In this document: positions 51,739 through 60,471 of the stretch, one piece after another | How the letters are laid out: the number at the start of each line of letters is the position of its first letter | Numbering within the stretch: position 1 is the stretch's first letter | DNA from: Caballeronia peredens | Lineage (GTDB): Bacteria; Pseudomonadota; Gammaproteobacteria; Burkholderiales; Burkholderiaceae | Length of the DNA: 64,000 bases | Assembly: GCA_001544595.2 (NCBI GenBank) | Contig: FCOH02000002.1 | Span: 372,001-436,000 of the forward strand | Reading direction: 5' to 3' | Made by a program: the position numbers and the translations under genes | The notes under the pieces: model-generated | Databases searched by the model: none | What the model was told of the DNA's origin: nothing | What the model saw: only the letters and a program-made list of their open reading frames with translations

Positions 51739-52092
51739 GTCCGCCGGCTGTCACCTGCTTGTAAAAATCTCGTCCGCCCGACGGCCGCGAGCGGTTCCGC
51801 CGCGGCTGCGCGCATCTCCCGAAGAATTCCTCTAACGAATCGCAGATCCTTGCCACGCAAGGCTCGGACACGTTCGCGCCGGCGCACCGCACCGTTGCGG
51901 GGCATGTCGGTTGCTGACGGCTGGCACCCGCATCCGTGTGGCATTGGCGTTCGCCGATGCGGGCAAGGAAGGAAAAACAGAATCAGGGTCGGCGAACGGA
52001 CCGGAGAAGCGCAACGACGCGCGTTCATCCGCCTGTCCGGTTGTCCGAACCCGGATAACGAGGTGGTCGATTACAACAAAGGAAGGTGAAAC
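51739..52092. other. Intergenic region, nothing convincing
   Basis: 354 bases between two plus-strand genes. AAGGAAGGTG just before 52093 is the ribosome-binding site of the next gene. No gene, repeat or terminator was identified. Confidence 0.6.
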
Positions 52093-52875
52093 ATGAAGCT
52101 CATCCGAACCGCTGCCGCGCTTGCCGCCGTCGCGTCCGTGCTCTCCGCCTGCGGCGGGAGTTCCGATGATCTGGGCAAGGAAATCGGCGTCACGCAGCCG
52201 CAGGTCCATTTCATTCATGCGATCCCGAGCGGTCCGAATGTCGATTTCTACGACAACGCCAAGGTGCTCCAGCCGAATCTGGCCTACAAGTCGGTGACCA
52301 ACTTCGCCAACATCGATACCGGCCAGCACACATTCTCCTATGCGGCCGTCAACACGACGGCCGCGCTCGCCTCGGACACGAGCATTTCCAATGCAGCGAA
52401 GGGACACGAGTACACGGTGATCGCGCTGCCGGATGCGGGCTTCCTGCCGTCGATCGCGGTGATCGACGATCCGTTCGACAAGGGCTTGCTGTCGGGCAGC
52501 GCGCGGGTGCGCGGGTTCAATGCGTCGACCAACGCGCCGAATCTCGATCTGTATCTCGTCGCGCCAGGCGCGAGCATCGCGGCCGTGAGCCCGACGATGG
52601 CGGGCATCGCCTACAAGAACGCCGTGCCCGCGACGACGCAGGATTCGATTTACGTGTCGGGCGGCACGTATCAACTGATCGCGACGCTGCCGGGCTCGAA
52701 GACACCGGTCTACAAGTCGGGTTCGTTCGATCTCGTCAACAACGCGGACTGGCTCGTGACGACGCTGCCGTCGGGCAATGCGCTGTCGCAGCTCGTGCCC
52801 GAGAAGATTCGCGTGCTGGTGGCGCAGGGCGGCAATACGCAGCAACCCGCGCTGGAGCTGCCGGATACACAGTGA
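52093..52875 (+). CDS. DUF4397-domain lipoprotein
   Basis: 260 residues. Signal peptide with lipobox (SVLSAC), then a DUF4397-type beta-sandwich. VHFIHAIPSGPNVDFYDN opens the first repeat and ARVRGFNASTNAPNLDLYLV the second. YTVIALPDAG and YQLIATLPGSKTPVYKSG are the paired core strands. It is probably a cell-surface or periplasmic lipoprotein of unknown role. It ends at a strong intrinsic terminator. Confidence 0.85.
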   Translation: MKLIRTAAALAAVASVLSACGGSSDDLGKEIGVTQPQVHFIHAIPSGPNVDFYDNAKVLQPNLAYKSVTNFANIDTGQHTFSYAAVNTTAALASDTSISNAAKGHEYTVIALPDAGFLPSIAVIDDPFDKGLLSGSARVRGFNASTNAPNLDLYLVAPGASIAAVSPTMAGIAYKNAVPATTQDSIYVSGGTYQLIATLPGSKTPVYKSGSFDLVNNADWLVTTLPSGNALSQLVPEKIRVLVAQGGNTQQPALELPDTQ

Positions 52876-52915
52876 GGCAGTGACGCAGGCACGCGGCAAG
52901 CAGCCTGAAACGCAA

Positions 52916-52948
52916 CGCCCGGCCGAATGGATCGGCCGGGCGTTTTTT
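52916..52948 (+). terminator. Intrinsic terminator of DUF4397 gene
   Basis: An 11-base-pair stem (CGCCCGGCCGA 52916-52926, TCGGCCGGGCG 52932-52942) with loop ATGGA, followed by six T residues. It lies 41 bases after the stop. Confidence 0.9.
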
Positions 52949-53020
52949 CGTGAGCATCGGGACGCGCGCTGCGGCGGTGAATTTCGGGCGCGCAGTATCG
53001 GCCACGCAATATCGCCGCGC

Positions 53021-53052
53021 AAAAAAAAATCCCGCCACACGAAGCGGCGGGA
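53021..53052 (-). terminator. Intrinsic terminator of entericidin gene
   Basis: TCCCGCC (53030-53036) pairs with GGCGGGA (53046-53052). On the minus strand it is followed by nine T residues (53021-53029). It lies 73 bases after the entericidin stop. Confidence 0.85.
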
Positions 53053-53124
53053 TGAGCGGGCACTACATCAACACTGAGCCAACACTGAGCCAATGCCAGG
53101 AACCGGGCGTCGCGCGCCCGGCGC

Positions 53125-53259
53125 TTACTTGTGTTCTTCGGCGGAGTTCGAAATGGCCTGACCGCCCTTCGAAATATCCTGGCCCGCGCCCGAGACGGTG
53201 TTGCAGCCTGCGAAAGCCGCCGTGCCGGCGATCAACAGCAAAGCGATGAGTCGAGTCAT
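53125..53259 (-). CDS. Entericidin A/B-family lipoprotein
   Basis: 44 residues from ATG 53259: a signal peptide (MTRLIALLLIAGTAAFAGC) with lipobox, then a short mature segment NTVSGAGQDISKGGQAISNS that matches entericidins. Entericidins are small, often stationary-phase- or osmolarity-induced lipoproteins; in E. coli EcnA/EcnB form an antidote/toxin pair, but only one copy is present here. AAGGGGAATAAAC precedes the start. Confidence 0.88.
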   Translation of the reverse strand: MTRLIALLLIAGTAAFAGCNTVSGAGQDISKGGQAISNSAEEHK

Positions 53260-53446
53260 GTTTATTCCCCTTGGAGTTGAAATGCGTGACAGGAATCGGG
53301 TCCGCGCATCGTGTCTGATAGACGGATGCCGTGACGGCAACCCGTCTTACCGGTGTGAACAATCATAAAAAAGCGCCTGCGCGGAGGCTGTAGGCACGCG
53401 CGCGATTTTCTTGTCGGCGCGTTCCGCATTTCGCGTGGGAATCGTC

Positions 53447-54994
53447 CTACGCGTGGGGCGCGGCAACGGACGGCGCGGCGGACGGTGCGACGGCTTCGGC
53501 ATCCGGCGCATCGGTGCTGCGTTCGCGCGGCATCGACACGCTGATGATCGTGCCGTGCGGCGTCGCGCGCTCGATCTCGAAGCGCCCGCCGCGCGCCGAC
53601 ACGCGCTGGCGCATGCCGACGAGGCCGTGGGTCTGGGTGCGCTTCAGATCCTGCGGCCGGATGCCGATGCCGTCGTCGCCGATGACGAGCGACACGATCT
53701 GCTCATCGAGCGCGAGCGCCACGCGGATGCGGGTCGCGCCCGCATACTTCGCCGCGTTCGTGAGCGATTCCTGCGCGACGCGAAAAAGCGCGATCTCGAC
53801 CGCTTCGCCGAGCTTCACGTCCTCGCCGGGCAGATCGAATTCGACACTCCAGCCGTTGCGTTGCGCGGCTTCGTCGGCGAGCGAGCGCAGCGCCGTCACG
53901 AGACCGAAGCTGGCGAGCACGGTCGGGCGCATGTCCTCGATGATGCGGCGCTTGAGCGCAATGCCCTGATCGAGATTGCCGAGCGCGCGTGCGAGCTTTT
54001 CGGCCATCGCGGGCTCGCTTTCTCGCAGCTTGCCGCGCACCCACGCGACATCCATCTTGCTCGCCGTGAGGATCGAGCCGAGTTCGTCGTGCAGTTCGCG
54101 CGCAAGCTCGGTCTTCTCGTTTTCGCTGACGGATTGCAGATGCCACGCGAGCGCTTCGAGCTGACGCGTGCGCGCGAACACGAGCTGGTCGAGTTCCTCC
54201 TGCTGCGTGATCAGCGCCTTCTGCACGCGCGCCTGCTTGTCGAGCTGAATGCCGAGATTGCGGAACAGCAGCAGGAACAACACGATATTGAGCGCGCACA
54301 ACGCGGCGACGCACAGCGTCGAGATGCGCTGATCCGCGCGGCTCGCGTCGAGCGCGTGCTGGGCGCGCTCGTCCTCGTTCAAACGCAGCAGCGAGAGCGC
54401 CGCGTCCAGCGTCGCGCTCGTGTCCGGCGGCGGCGCGCTCACGCGGTCCCGCGCGGCGGCATCGGCGGCGGCGTCTTTCGACAGATCGGCGAGGCGCACG
54501 GTGCCTTGCGCGATTTCGTCTTCGGCGGCGGCGCGGATCTGCGCGAAGCTCGCCAGCGCGGTGTCGTCGCCGACGCGCCGGTAATACGCATCGAGCGATG
54601 CCAGCGTGCGCCGCACCCGCGCCGAAGTCTGCGCGAAGTGTGTCTGATACGCGCCGTCCGGCTTGAGCGCGAAGCCGCGCTCGTCGGCGGTGAGCGTCGC
54701 GATATCGGCGGCGAGGGCCGAGAGTTGCGCCGTCGCGCTCCGGGCATCGAGCGCGGTTTCGTATTCAGCCGCGATGCGCATGCGCCCCGATTCCAGGATC
54801 ACGAGCCCGCCCACCGTGATGACGATCGCGACCGTCATCGCGACGGCCCAACTGTAGCGGCGCATCCAGTCGTTGAAACGCGCCGCGCGACGCGCGAGAC
54901 CTGCCGGCGCGGCGCTCGCGCGTTCGGGTGCGGCGTGATGACGGGCGTCGTCCTCTGGAAGGTCCGGTTGCGCGACGGGCGGTACGTGACTCAT
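53447..54994 (-). CDS. NarX-type sensor histidine kinase (HisKA_3)
   Basis: 515 residues from ATG 54994. Two membrane helices (WAVAMTVAIVITVGGLVILE near residue 50; CVAALCALNIVLFLLLFR near 232) flank an all-helical sensor region of CHASE3 type. The dimerisation box ELARELHDELGSILTASKMD carries the phospho-accepting His. The ATPase domain has ESLTNAAKYAGATRI (N-box), IGDDGIGI (G1) and HGLVGMRQRV (G2). The likely partner is the LuxR-type regulator at 56509, on the opposite strand 1.5 kb away; this pairing is inferred. Confidence 0.9.
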   Translation of the reverse strand: MSHVPPVAQPDLPEDDARHHAAPERASAAPAGLARRAARFNDWMRRYSWAVAMTVAIVITVGGLVILESGRMRIAAEYETALDARSATAQLSALAADIATLTADERGFALKPDGAYQTHFAQTSARVRRTLASLDAYYRRVGDDTALASFAQIRAAAEDEIAQGTVRLADLSKDAAADAAARDRVSAPPPDTSATLDAALSLLRLNEDERAQHALDASRADQRISTLCVAALCALNIVLFLLLFRNLGIQLDKQARVQKALITQQEELDQLVFARTRQLEALAWHLQSVSENEKTELARELHDELGSILTASKMDVAWVRGKLRESEPAMAEKLARALGNLDQGIALKRRIIEDMRPTVLASFGLVTALRSLADEAAQRNGWSVEFDLPGEDVKLGEAVEIALFRVAQESLTNAAKYAGATRIRVALALDEQIVSLVIGDDGIGIRPQDLKRTQTHGLVGMRQRVSARGGRFEIERATPHGTIISVSMPRERSTDAPDAEAVAPSAAPSVAAPHA

Positions 54995-55123
54995 GTCGAA
55001 GTTCGAAGGCGGTTGAAAGCGTGTGTCGGTGGATTCCCACAGCAAAAAAGGAGCCAGCCCGGGTGCGGCGCGCGGCGGCCGCGGCTAGCATGGTTCCGTC
55101 ATCCATTCATACGGGGAACGACC

Positions 55124-55300
55124 ATGCTGAAATGGGCATTGTTTTTCGCGATCGTCGCCGTGATTGCCGGCGTGCTGGGCTTCACCGGCGTCGCGGCGGG
55201 CGCGGCCGCCATCGCCAAATTCCTGTTCGTACTGTTCCTGATTCTCTGCGCCGTGTTTCTGGTGCTGGGCTTCGTCGTCACGAAAAAGGCCATCGATTAG
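55124..55300 (+). CDS. DUF1328 small membrane protein, copy 1
   Basis: 58 residues from ATG 55124. Two membrane helices: WALFFAIVAVIAGVLGFTGV and FLFVLFLILCAVFLVLGFVV, joined by the family signature FTGVAAGAAAIAK. DUF1328/YtjA-type proteins are small, often stress-induced membrane proteins of unknown role. Divergent from the kinase gene. Confidence 0.9.
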   Translation: MLKWALFFAIVAVIAGVLGFTGVAAGAAAIAKFLFVLFLILCAVFLVLGFVVTKKAID

Positions 55301-55451
55301 CGCCGCCCGCGCTTAGCCTCTCTTGCGCTTCGTCTGGCTTTTTTGTCGTTCTTTGCCCCTCTTTTGCCAATAGCCAGGTCCTGACGGCAGCGGAAAGCCA
55401 GATCGCCCGCATGCCGGCGGACCCGGTTCGAACAACCATGAAGGAGGTCCC

Positions 55452-55613
55452 ATGCTTCATTACGCCGCCGTTTTCTTCGTCATCGCCATCATCGCGGCCG
55501 TGTTCGGTTTCACCGGCATCGCGGCGGGCGCCGCTGAAATCGCGAAGATTCTGTTCTTTATTTTTCTCGTCGTCTTCGTCGTCACGCTGCTGCTCGGGGT
55601 CTTCCGAACCTGA
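55452..55613 (+). CDS. DUF1328 small membrane protein, copy 2
   Basis: 53 residues from ATG 55452 ([19 protein letters not shown]). The family signature [20 protein letters not shown] matches the first copy. AAGGAGGT, a near-perfect anti-16S match, lies at 55441-55448, suggesting strong translation. The stop is TGA at 55611. It shares layout but not detailed sequence with copy 1, so duplication is not recent. Confidence 0.88.
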   Translation: MLHYAAVFFVIAIIAAVFGFTGIAAGAAEIAKILFFIFLVVFVVTLLLGVFRT

Positions 55614-55824
55614 CGCCCGCGCAGACGAAAGCCGCGACGCGTCGGGCCGCGCGCGGGTCATGCGCCCGTCGCGCGGCCTTTTTCGAGGACCGGGCATGGC
55701 GCATGCATCGGAGTACAGGATTGGATAGCAGGGTTCTATGCGAATCACGCGAGCGCGGCGGTCACGCCCCGCGCGGACCTGCTCCAGCGAACGTCATACC
55801 CACCATTTCACAGGAGCGAATCAA

Positions 55825-56400
55825 ATGTCCAAATCGTCTGCTGTAAAAGCCGCGTCGAGCCATTCCGGTGACGCATTCGTCATCGATGTCGAGAAGATTC
55901 GCGCCGATGCGCGGCAGCACATGGACGAAGGCCCGGTGACCTCGACCTACGGCGCGGACCGCGAGACCGTGCTCAAGCTGCTCAACGACTCGCTCGCCAC
56001 CGAGATCGTCTGCACGCTGCGCTACAAACGTCACTACTTCATGGCAAAGGGCATCCATTCGGAAGCCGTTGCGCAGGAATTCCTCGAGCACGCGCACGAG
56101 GAACAGGAACACGCCGACACGCTCGCCGAGCGCATCGTGCAACTGGGCGGCGCGCCGAATTTCGCGCCCGACGGTCTCGCGTCGCGCTCGCATTCCGAGT
56201 ACAGCGAGGGCAAGGATTTGATCGACATGATTCGCGAGAACCTGATCGCCGAGCGCATCGCGATCGATACGTATCGCGAGATCATTCGCTATCTCGGCGA
56301 CAAGGACGTCACGACGCGGCGCATCTTCGAGGAGATTCTCGCCGTCGAGGAAGAGCACGCGGACGACATGGCCGATCTGCTGGAAGGCCGCAACGGCTGA
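55825..56400 (+). CDS. Bacterioferritin/Dps-like ferritin-fold protein
   Basis: 191 residues from ATG 55825, with CAGGAGCG about ten bases upstream. Ferritin-fold helices carry the di-iron ligands: LATEIVCTLRYKRHYFM, then EFLEHAHEEQEHADTLAERI with ExxH, and AVEEEHADDMADLL near the end with a second ExxH. The loop RIVQLGGAPNFAPDG is typical of bacterioferritin-like proteins. It probably stores iron or protects against oxidative stress; the N-terminal 20 residues are Ser/Ala-rich. Confidence 0.88.
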   Translation: MSKSSAVKAASSHSGDAFVIDVEKIRADARQHMDEGPVTSTYGADRETVLKLLNDSLATEIVCTLRYKRHYFMAKGIHSEAVAQEFLEHAHEEQEHADTLAERIVQLGGAPNFAPDGLASRSHSEYSEGKDLIDMIRENLIAERIAIDTYREIIRYLGDKDVTTRRIFEEILAVEEEHADDMADLLEGRNG

Positions 56401-56508
56401 TGCCGGCCGCGTCCCGCCCGCGATGCCTGTCGCGCACCGCGGGCAGGGCGCACGCGTAGAATGACCGCCCAATTACTGCAAGAGCGTCCGGCAGCGCGGA
56501 CGACGCGA

Positions 56509-57141
56509 ATGATTCGAGTCCTGATAGCCGACGACCACGCGATCGTGCGCAGCGGGTTCCGCCAGTTCGTCGCGGACGAACCCGACATGGAAGTAGCTGG
56601 CGAAGCCGCCACCGGCGACGAGGCCATCGCGCTCGTGCGCGCGCAGGCGTTCGATGTCGTGTTGCTGGACATCGCGATGCCCGACAAGAACGGCGTCGAT
56701 ACCTTGCGCGTCATCAAGCAGATCCGGCCCGAGCAGGGCGTGCTGATGCTGTCGGGCTTTCCTGAGAGCCAGTACGCGATCAATCTGCTGAAGGCAGGCG
56801 CGAACGGCTATCTGAACAAGGACGCGGATCCCGGCGAAATCGTGCGCGCGATCCGCACGGTGGCGCGGGGGCATCGCTATCTGTCGGAATTCATCGCGGA
56901 CGCGCTCGCCGACAAGCTCGACAAGCCCGCCGCCGAACGGCCGCACGAAATGCTCTCGGAGCGCGAGTTCCAGATATTCTGCAAGCTTGCGGGCGGCCAG
57001 ATTCCCACGGAGATCGCGCAGGAACTGCATCTTTCGGTGAAGACGGTGAGCACGTATCGCGCGCGCGTGCTGGAGAAAATGCGGCTTTCAAACAATGCCG
57101 ACCTCACGTATTACGCGATCAAGAACGGCCTGATCGAATAG
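56509..57141 (+). CDS. NarL/UvrY-type response regulator
   Basis: 210 residues from ATG 56509 (MIRVLIADDHAIVRSGF). The receiver has phospho-acceptor DVVLLDIAMPDKNG, the switch serine in VLMLSGF and Lys in GYLNKDAD. The C-terminal GerE/LuxR helix-turn-helix is LSEREFQIFCKLAGGQ, followed by LSVKTVSTYRARVLEKM. It is the likely target of the HisKA_3 kinase at 53447. A longer opening to 56461 is possible but the ATG at 56509 gives the family N-terminus. Confidence 0.93.
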   Translation: MIRVLIADDHAIVRSGFRQFVADEPDMEVAGEAATGDEAIALVRAQAFDVVLLDIAMPDKNGVDTLRVIKQIRPEQGVLMLSGFPESQYAINLLKAGANGYLNKDADPGEIVRAIRTVARGHRYLSEFIADALADKLDKPAAERPHEMLSEREFQIFCKLAGGQIPTEIAQELHLSVKTVSTYRARVLEKMRLSNNADLTYYAIKNGLIE

Positions 57142-57204
57142 CGTCGCGGCGTGCGCCGGAGTTGTCCGCCGCACGAGCGCGCAGCACAGCCGGAGGCGCC
57201 CGAC

Positions 57205-57651
57205 GTGGGCAATCACATCACTCCCGACGACCGGGCGAAGCAGGCGGCGCTGCACGGCGCGCCGCTTTCCGTGCTGCTGATCGAGGATTCGCCGCTGATT
57301 CGCCGCAGTCTGACCGAGGCGATCGATGCGCTCGGTCCGTGGCGGGTGAGCGCCTTCGCCGATGCCCCCGACGACGCCATCGCGCTGCTGTCGTCGCGGG
57401 CGTTCGACGCGGTCATCGTCGATCTCCAGCTGAAGCGCGGCTCGGGCATCGAAGTGCTCGCGTGGCTGCGCGAATATGGCGCGGAAACCGCTCGCCGTGC
57501 GTTCGTCGCCGTGCTCACCAATCACGCGCTGCCCACCTATCGCGAGCGCTGCCTTCAATACGGCGTGCGCCATTTCTTCGACAAATCGCTCGAATTCGAC
57601 CGCGTGCTCGACGCACTGCACGATTACGCGCGCGAGCGCCGCCACTCCTGA
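57205..57651 (+). CDS. Stand-alone response-regulator receiver protein
   Basis: 148 residues from GTG 57205, with CGGAGGCG a few bases upstream. One receiver domain only: the acidic pair in VLLIEDSPLIRRS, phospho-acceptor in AVIVDLQLKRGSG, Thr in VLTNHA and Lys in FFDKSLEF. No output domain. It lies 63 bases after the LuxR-type regulator and may modulate the same phosphorelay. Confidence 0.85.
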   Translation: MGNHITPDDRAKQAALHGAPLSVLLIEDSPLIRRSLTEAIDALGPWRVSAFADAPDDAIALLSSRAFDAVIVDLQLKRGSGIEVLAWLREYGAETARRAFVAVLTNHALPTYRERCLQYGVRHFFDKSLEFDRVLDALHDYARERRHS

Positions 57652-57685
57652 GAGCGTTTTTGACTGGCGCCGGTGCGAGCCGCGG

Positions 57686-58486
57686 CTAGAACGGCTGCGG
57701 GCCGCCGCCCTGATCGACGCTCACGCAGTGCGTGACGAAGCCTAAGTCCGCGCGCCACAGATGCAGCCCGAACGCGGGCGGCTCCATGACGAACGCTTCC
57801 GGGCCGTCGGGCACGAGCTGCAGCGCGACCTGATGCGCTGTCGACGGCGCGCACCAGATCAGCGTGCCGCCGAAACGGGTGCTGATCGCGCGATGCACGT
57901 GACCGCAGACGATGCGCTCGACATTCGGGTGACGCCGCACGAGCGCGTCGAGCGCGCGGCTGTCGTCGGGGGCGAGGCGAATTTCGTCCATGAAGCCGAT
58001 GCCGCACGCGAACGGCGGATGATGCATGCCGATCAGGACCGGCCGGTCGCGGCAGGCATCGAGTTGCGCTTCGAGCCACGCAAGGCGCGTGGCGCACAGC
58101 CGCCCGGCGCCGGAACCGGGATCGAGCGTGTCGAGCGCGATGACGCGGACTTCGCCGGCGTCGAATGCGTATTGCACGAAGCCGTCGTGGCCGGCGAGTT
58201 CGGGGCGCTCGCCGAATACGGCGCGCAGATGGTCACGATCGTCGTGATTCCCGACGAGCACGTGCCACGGCAACGCGAGCCCGTCGAGCAGCGTGCGCAG
58301 ATGCCGGTATTCGTCGAGACCGCCCGCATCGACGAGATCGCCCGTGATGAGCACCGTGTCCGGACGCGGGTCGAGCGCGTTGAGCGCATCGATTGCGCGG
58401 GCGAGAAAGGCGGCCGTATCGACGCGGCCGTAGGCGAGCGTGCCCGGCGGCGTGACGTGCAGATCGCTGATCTGGGCAAGCAGCAT
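57686..58486 (-). CDS. CpdA-like metallophosphoesterase
   Basis: 266-residue class III cyclic-nucleotide phosphodiesterase-type enzyme. The metallophosphatase motifs appear in order: ISDLHV (DxH), ITGDLVDAG (GD), VGNHDD (GNHD), IGMHHPPF (H) and VCGHVHR (GHxH). Such enzymes hydrolyse cAMP or other phosphodiesters; the substrate is uncertain. The stop is 34 bases from the convergent receiver gene. Confidence 0.9.
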   Translation of the reverse strand: MLLAQISDLHVTPPGTLAYGRVDTAAFLARAIDALNALDPRPDTVLITGDLVDAGGLDEYRHLRTLLDGLALPWHVLVGNHDDRDHLRAVFGERPELAGHDGFVQYAFDAGEVRVIALDTLDPGSGAGRLCATRLAWLEAQLDACRDRPVLIGMHHPPFACGIGFMDEIRLAPDDSRALDALVRRHPNVERIVCGHVHRAISTRFGGTLIWCAPSTAHQVALQLVPDGPEAFVMEPPAFGLHLWRADLGFVTHCVSVDQGGGPQPF

Positions 58487-58523
58487 GCGTGTGTCTCCTC
58501 GGCGCCCCGGGCTCGGGCGGGGC

Positions 58524-58883
58524 TTATTCGTCGGCGTCGGCGTCGGCGGACGGCGGCTTGGGCGCGAGATTGGCTGGCAGGAGCCACTGGAAGCCGGTCA
58601 TCGCCTGTTCGCTGAAGGTGCATTCGGCCGCCGCAGCGCCCGAGAGCCGCTTGGTTGCCGGAGGCCTCGGCGGATAGTCGATCGTCGCGTGCACGATCAC
58701 CCGCGAACCATGATAACCGGCGTTCGAGCCGGTGATTTTGAGCGGCGCGGTCGCGGCGTCCGGATAGGCGGTGCGCATCTTGTCCTTGCAGGCTTCGACG
58801 TTCTTGTAATAGGACGTGCAGCCGGCGAGCGCGAGGGGAATCGAAATCAGTAGCGGCAGAAAAGGGCGAGGGCGATGATTCAT
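58524..58883 (-). CDS. Putative lipoprotein
   Basis: 119 residues from ATG 58883 (MNHRPRPFLPLLISIPLAL). The lipobox is ALAGC, followed by TSYYKNVEACKDKMRTAYPD. The C-terminal third ends in an acidic ADADADE run. A second pair of Cys could form a disulfide. No known family recognised. Confidence 0.75.
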   Translation of the reverse strand: MNHRPRPFLPLLISIPLALAGCTSYYKNVEACKDKMRTAYPDAATAPLKITGSNAGYHGSRVIVHATIDYPPRPPATKRLSGAAAAECTFSEQAMTGFQWLLPANLAPKPPSADADADE

Positions 58884-59109
58884 CGAAGAATTCGGTCGAT
58901 GTCCGATGCAGCGAAGCACCGGAGCGTGATGGATATCGAGGCCAAGGTTTATAACATGCGAGCCGCGCGGAATCACGGCGGTTCGCCGCAATGCATCACT
59001 GTAGTGCATCGCGGGGCGTGACGGCTTGTTTTGCCGCGCGAAGCGGTAGCACAATCGCCAGTGGCATGCTTCGAGTGCGTTTGCGTTTCGACCGATGGAG
59101 ACGATAGCC

Positions 59110-59394
59110 ATGCAGAAGGACATCGAGGTAGGCGACTACTTGCTCGCCATGCAGACCGTGCCCAGGACGATCGAGGCCGGCGGCGAAGATGACGCGGCGC
59201 CCGCCGAACGGTACGCGATCCGCGTGCGCGTGTCGCGGCTCGACCGCAAGCCCGTGCATGGTTCGACCCTCGCCGACGACTCCGGCGAAATGACGGGCGA
59301 TCACGGCCCGTTCGAGACCGTCGCCGAGGCGGTCGCGCACGGCGAGGCGTGGGGACGGCATTACGTCGCGCGCGTGCTGGGGCACGCGGTGTAG
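59110..59394 (+). CDS. Hypothetical protein, 94 aa
   Basis: ATG 59110 with GGAG about ten bases upstream. The protein is soluble and acidic (MQKDIEVGDYLLAMQTVPR; later SRLDRKPVHGSTLADDSGEM) and ends VARVLGHAV. I do not recognise a family. Confidence 0.65.
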   Translation: MQKDIEVGDYLLAMQTVPRTIEAGGEDDAAPAERYAIRVRVSRLDRKPVHGSTLADDSGEMTGDHGPFETVAEAVAHGEAWGRHYVARVLGHAV

Positions 59395-59518
59395 CGGCGG
59401 GGTATGCGAAAGCAGGGGCGCGCACCCTGCATGAAGCGGGTGCAGGGCGGCGGCGGGCATCGCTAGACTTTGCCTCGTCGACCGGATGCCGGTTGGCGCA
59501 AGTCAGTCGGAGGCCGTC

Positions 59519-59731
59519 ATGATGCCCGTTGCCCTTTACGTCACGTCGAACTACATCGCGTCGGTGCGCCGCGGCAAGGCGCGCGATTCCTTCGGCGGCG
59601 CGGTGCGCTTCATCGGCGTGGATGCTCTGCCGTTCGATATCGAGCACCTGTGCCTGCTGGACCGCGACACGGCGATCGAGGCGCTGTTCGACGCGGTGAG
59701 GGACGCGGAGCGGTTGCTGAATGCGGTGTGA
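59519..59731 (+). CDS. Hypothetical protein, 70 aa
   Basis: ATG 59519 (MMPVALYVTSNYIASVRRGK) after TCGGAGGCCGTC, a reasonable ribosome-binding site. A small soluble protein of mixed alpha/beta character ending in AVRDAERLLNAV. Unknown function. It is the last ordinary-looking chromosomal gene before the toxin region. Confidence 0.6.
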   Translation: MMPVALYVTSNYIASVRRGKARDSFGGAVRFIGVDALPFDIEHLCLLDRDTAIEALFDAVRDAERLLNAV

Positions 59732-59890
59732 AGGGGTGTGCTTGCGATGTGCGGGGTTTGTCGCGGGGGCGACGGGTCGCGCGCTAGCGGTGCGGACGAA
59801 TTTTTCTCGGATTTCTTGTCGTAGCGGCGATCATCGGGATCGCGGCCAGCGTGCGCCTTGCGAGCGTACATCTGCACGAAGCAACCAGAC

Positions 59891-60037
59891 TCACCCGCCG
59901 ATCGGGCTTGAGATCCACGTCCCCGGCTCGCCATTGAAGGGCATCCTGGCCAGTTCATCAATCTCGTCGTTCGGTTTGTCAGGCATATACTCGCCGCCTG
60001 CTCGGCGGGTGATTTTCAGGCGCGCCGCCTTATTCAT
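59891..60037 (-). CDS. Short ORF, possible truncated orphan toxin fragment
   Basis: 48 residues (MNKAARLKITRRAGGEYMPD to TWISSPIGG), starting four bases after the DUF4279 gene stop, so probably translationally coupled. The segment ARMPFNGEPGTWISSP recalls the linker preceding C-terminal toxin domains of Rhs/CdiA-type proteins, which would make this a broken toxin cassette. The recollection is not verified by a search. Alternatively, it is an ordinary small protein. The reading frame stops where a toxin domain would be expected to continue. Confidence 0.4.
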   Translation of the reverse strand: MNKAARLKITRRAGGEYMPDKPNDEIDELARMPFNGEPGTWISSPIGG

Positions 60038-60041
60038 GCGG

Positions 60042-60461
60042 TCAACGGTATTCGTCAATGTCGATCTCAATGCCCATCGCATCGGCAATGTCTCGAATGT
60101 CGGCCGGCACGTCGGGCACGCGGTATCCCTCTTCGTTGTCCCAGTAGCAGAAGAATCGCATCTTTGCGCCTGTGCGTTTGGCAAGAGCCGGGAGGTCAGC
60201 GCGGGGCAAGTCCAGCAAGTTCAACAGGTAACGCAGGTGAGGGTCCAGGAAATCACTCTGAATCACCAATTTACTGCTAACGCTCCACTGTCCGAGTCGC
60301 CATGGAGTGGCGGCAACTCGCCCGGAAGGCATGATTCTGGGCTCGCCCTTTACGCCGGCGCGATGGGGAGGGACGCCGAAATAGGTGGTCCAGAATTCAG
60401 GCCGCTCCACGTCTTGATAGATGGTGAACGACGCATACGCACGCGATGATTGGATGGTCAT
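60042..60461 (-). CDS. DUF4279-domain protein, candidate immunity protein
   Basis: 139 residues from ATG 60461 (MTIQSSRAYASFTIYQDVER). The pattern FWTTYFGVPPHRAGVKGE, then RLGQWSVSSKL and the acidic C-terminus (ADAMGIEIDIDEYR) match DUF4279 as I know it. DUF4279 proteins often follow polymorphic toxins as immunity proteins. It starts ten bases after the stop of the toxin-like gene. An in-frame upstream ATG at 60482 would overlap that gene. Acidic character fits an inhibitor of a basic toxin. Confidence 0.65.
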   Translation of the reverse strand: MTIQSSRAYASFTIYQDVERPEFWTTYFGVPPHRAGVKGEPRIMPSGRVAATPWRLGQWSVSSKLVIQSDFLDPHLRYLLNLLDLPRADLPALAKRTGAKMRFFCYWDNEEGYRVPDVPADIRDIADAMGIEIDIDEYR

Positions 60462-60471
60462 AGCTGTTGGC

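Noticed and set aside
59551..59961. 136-codon minus-strand ORF
   Set aside because: Mostly antisense to the 70-residue gene at 59519; only its first third might be a frameshifted toxin remnant, mentioned as a finding.
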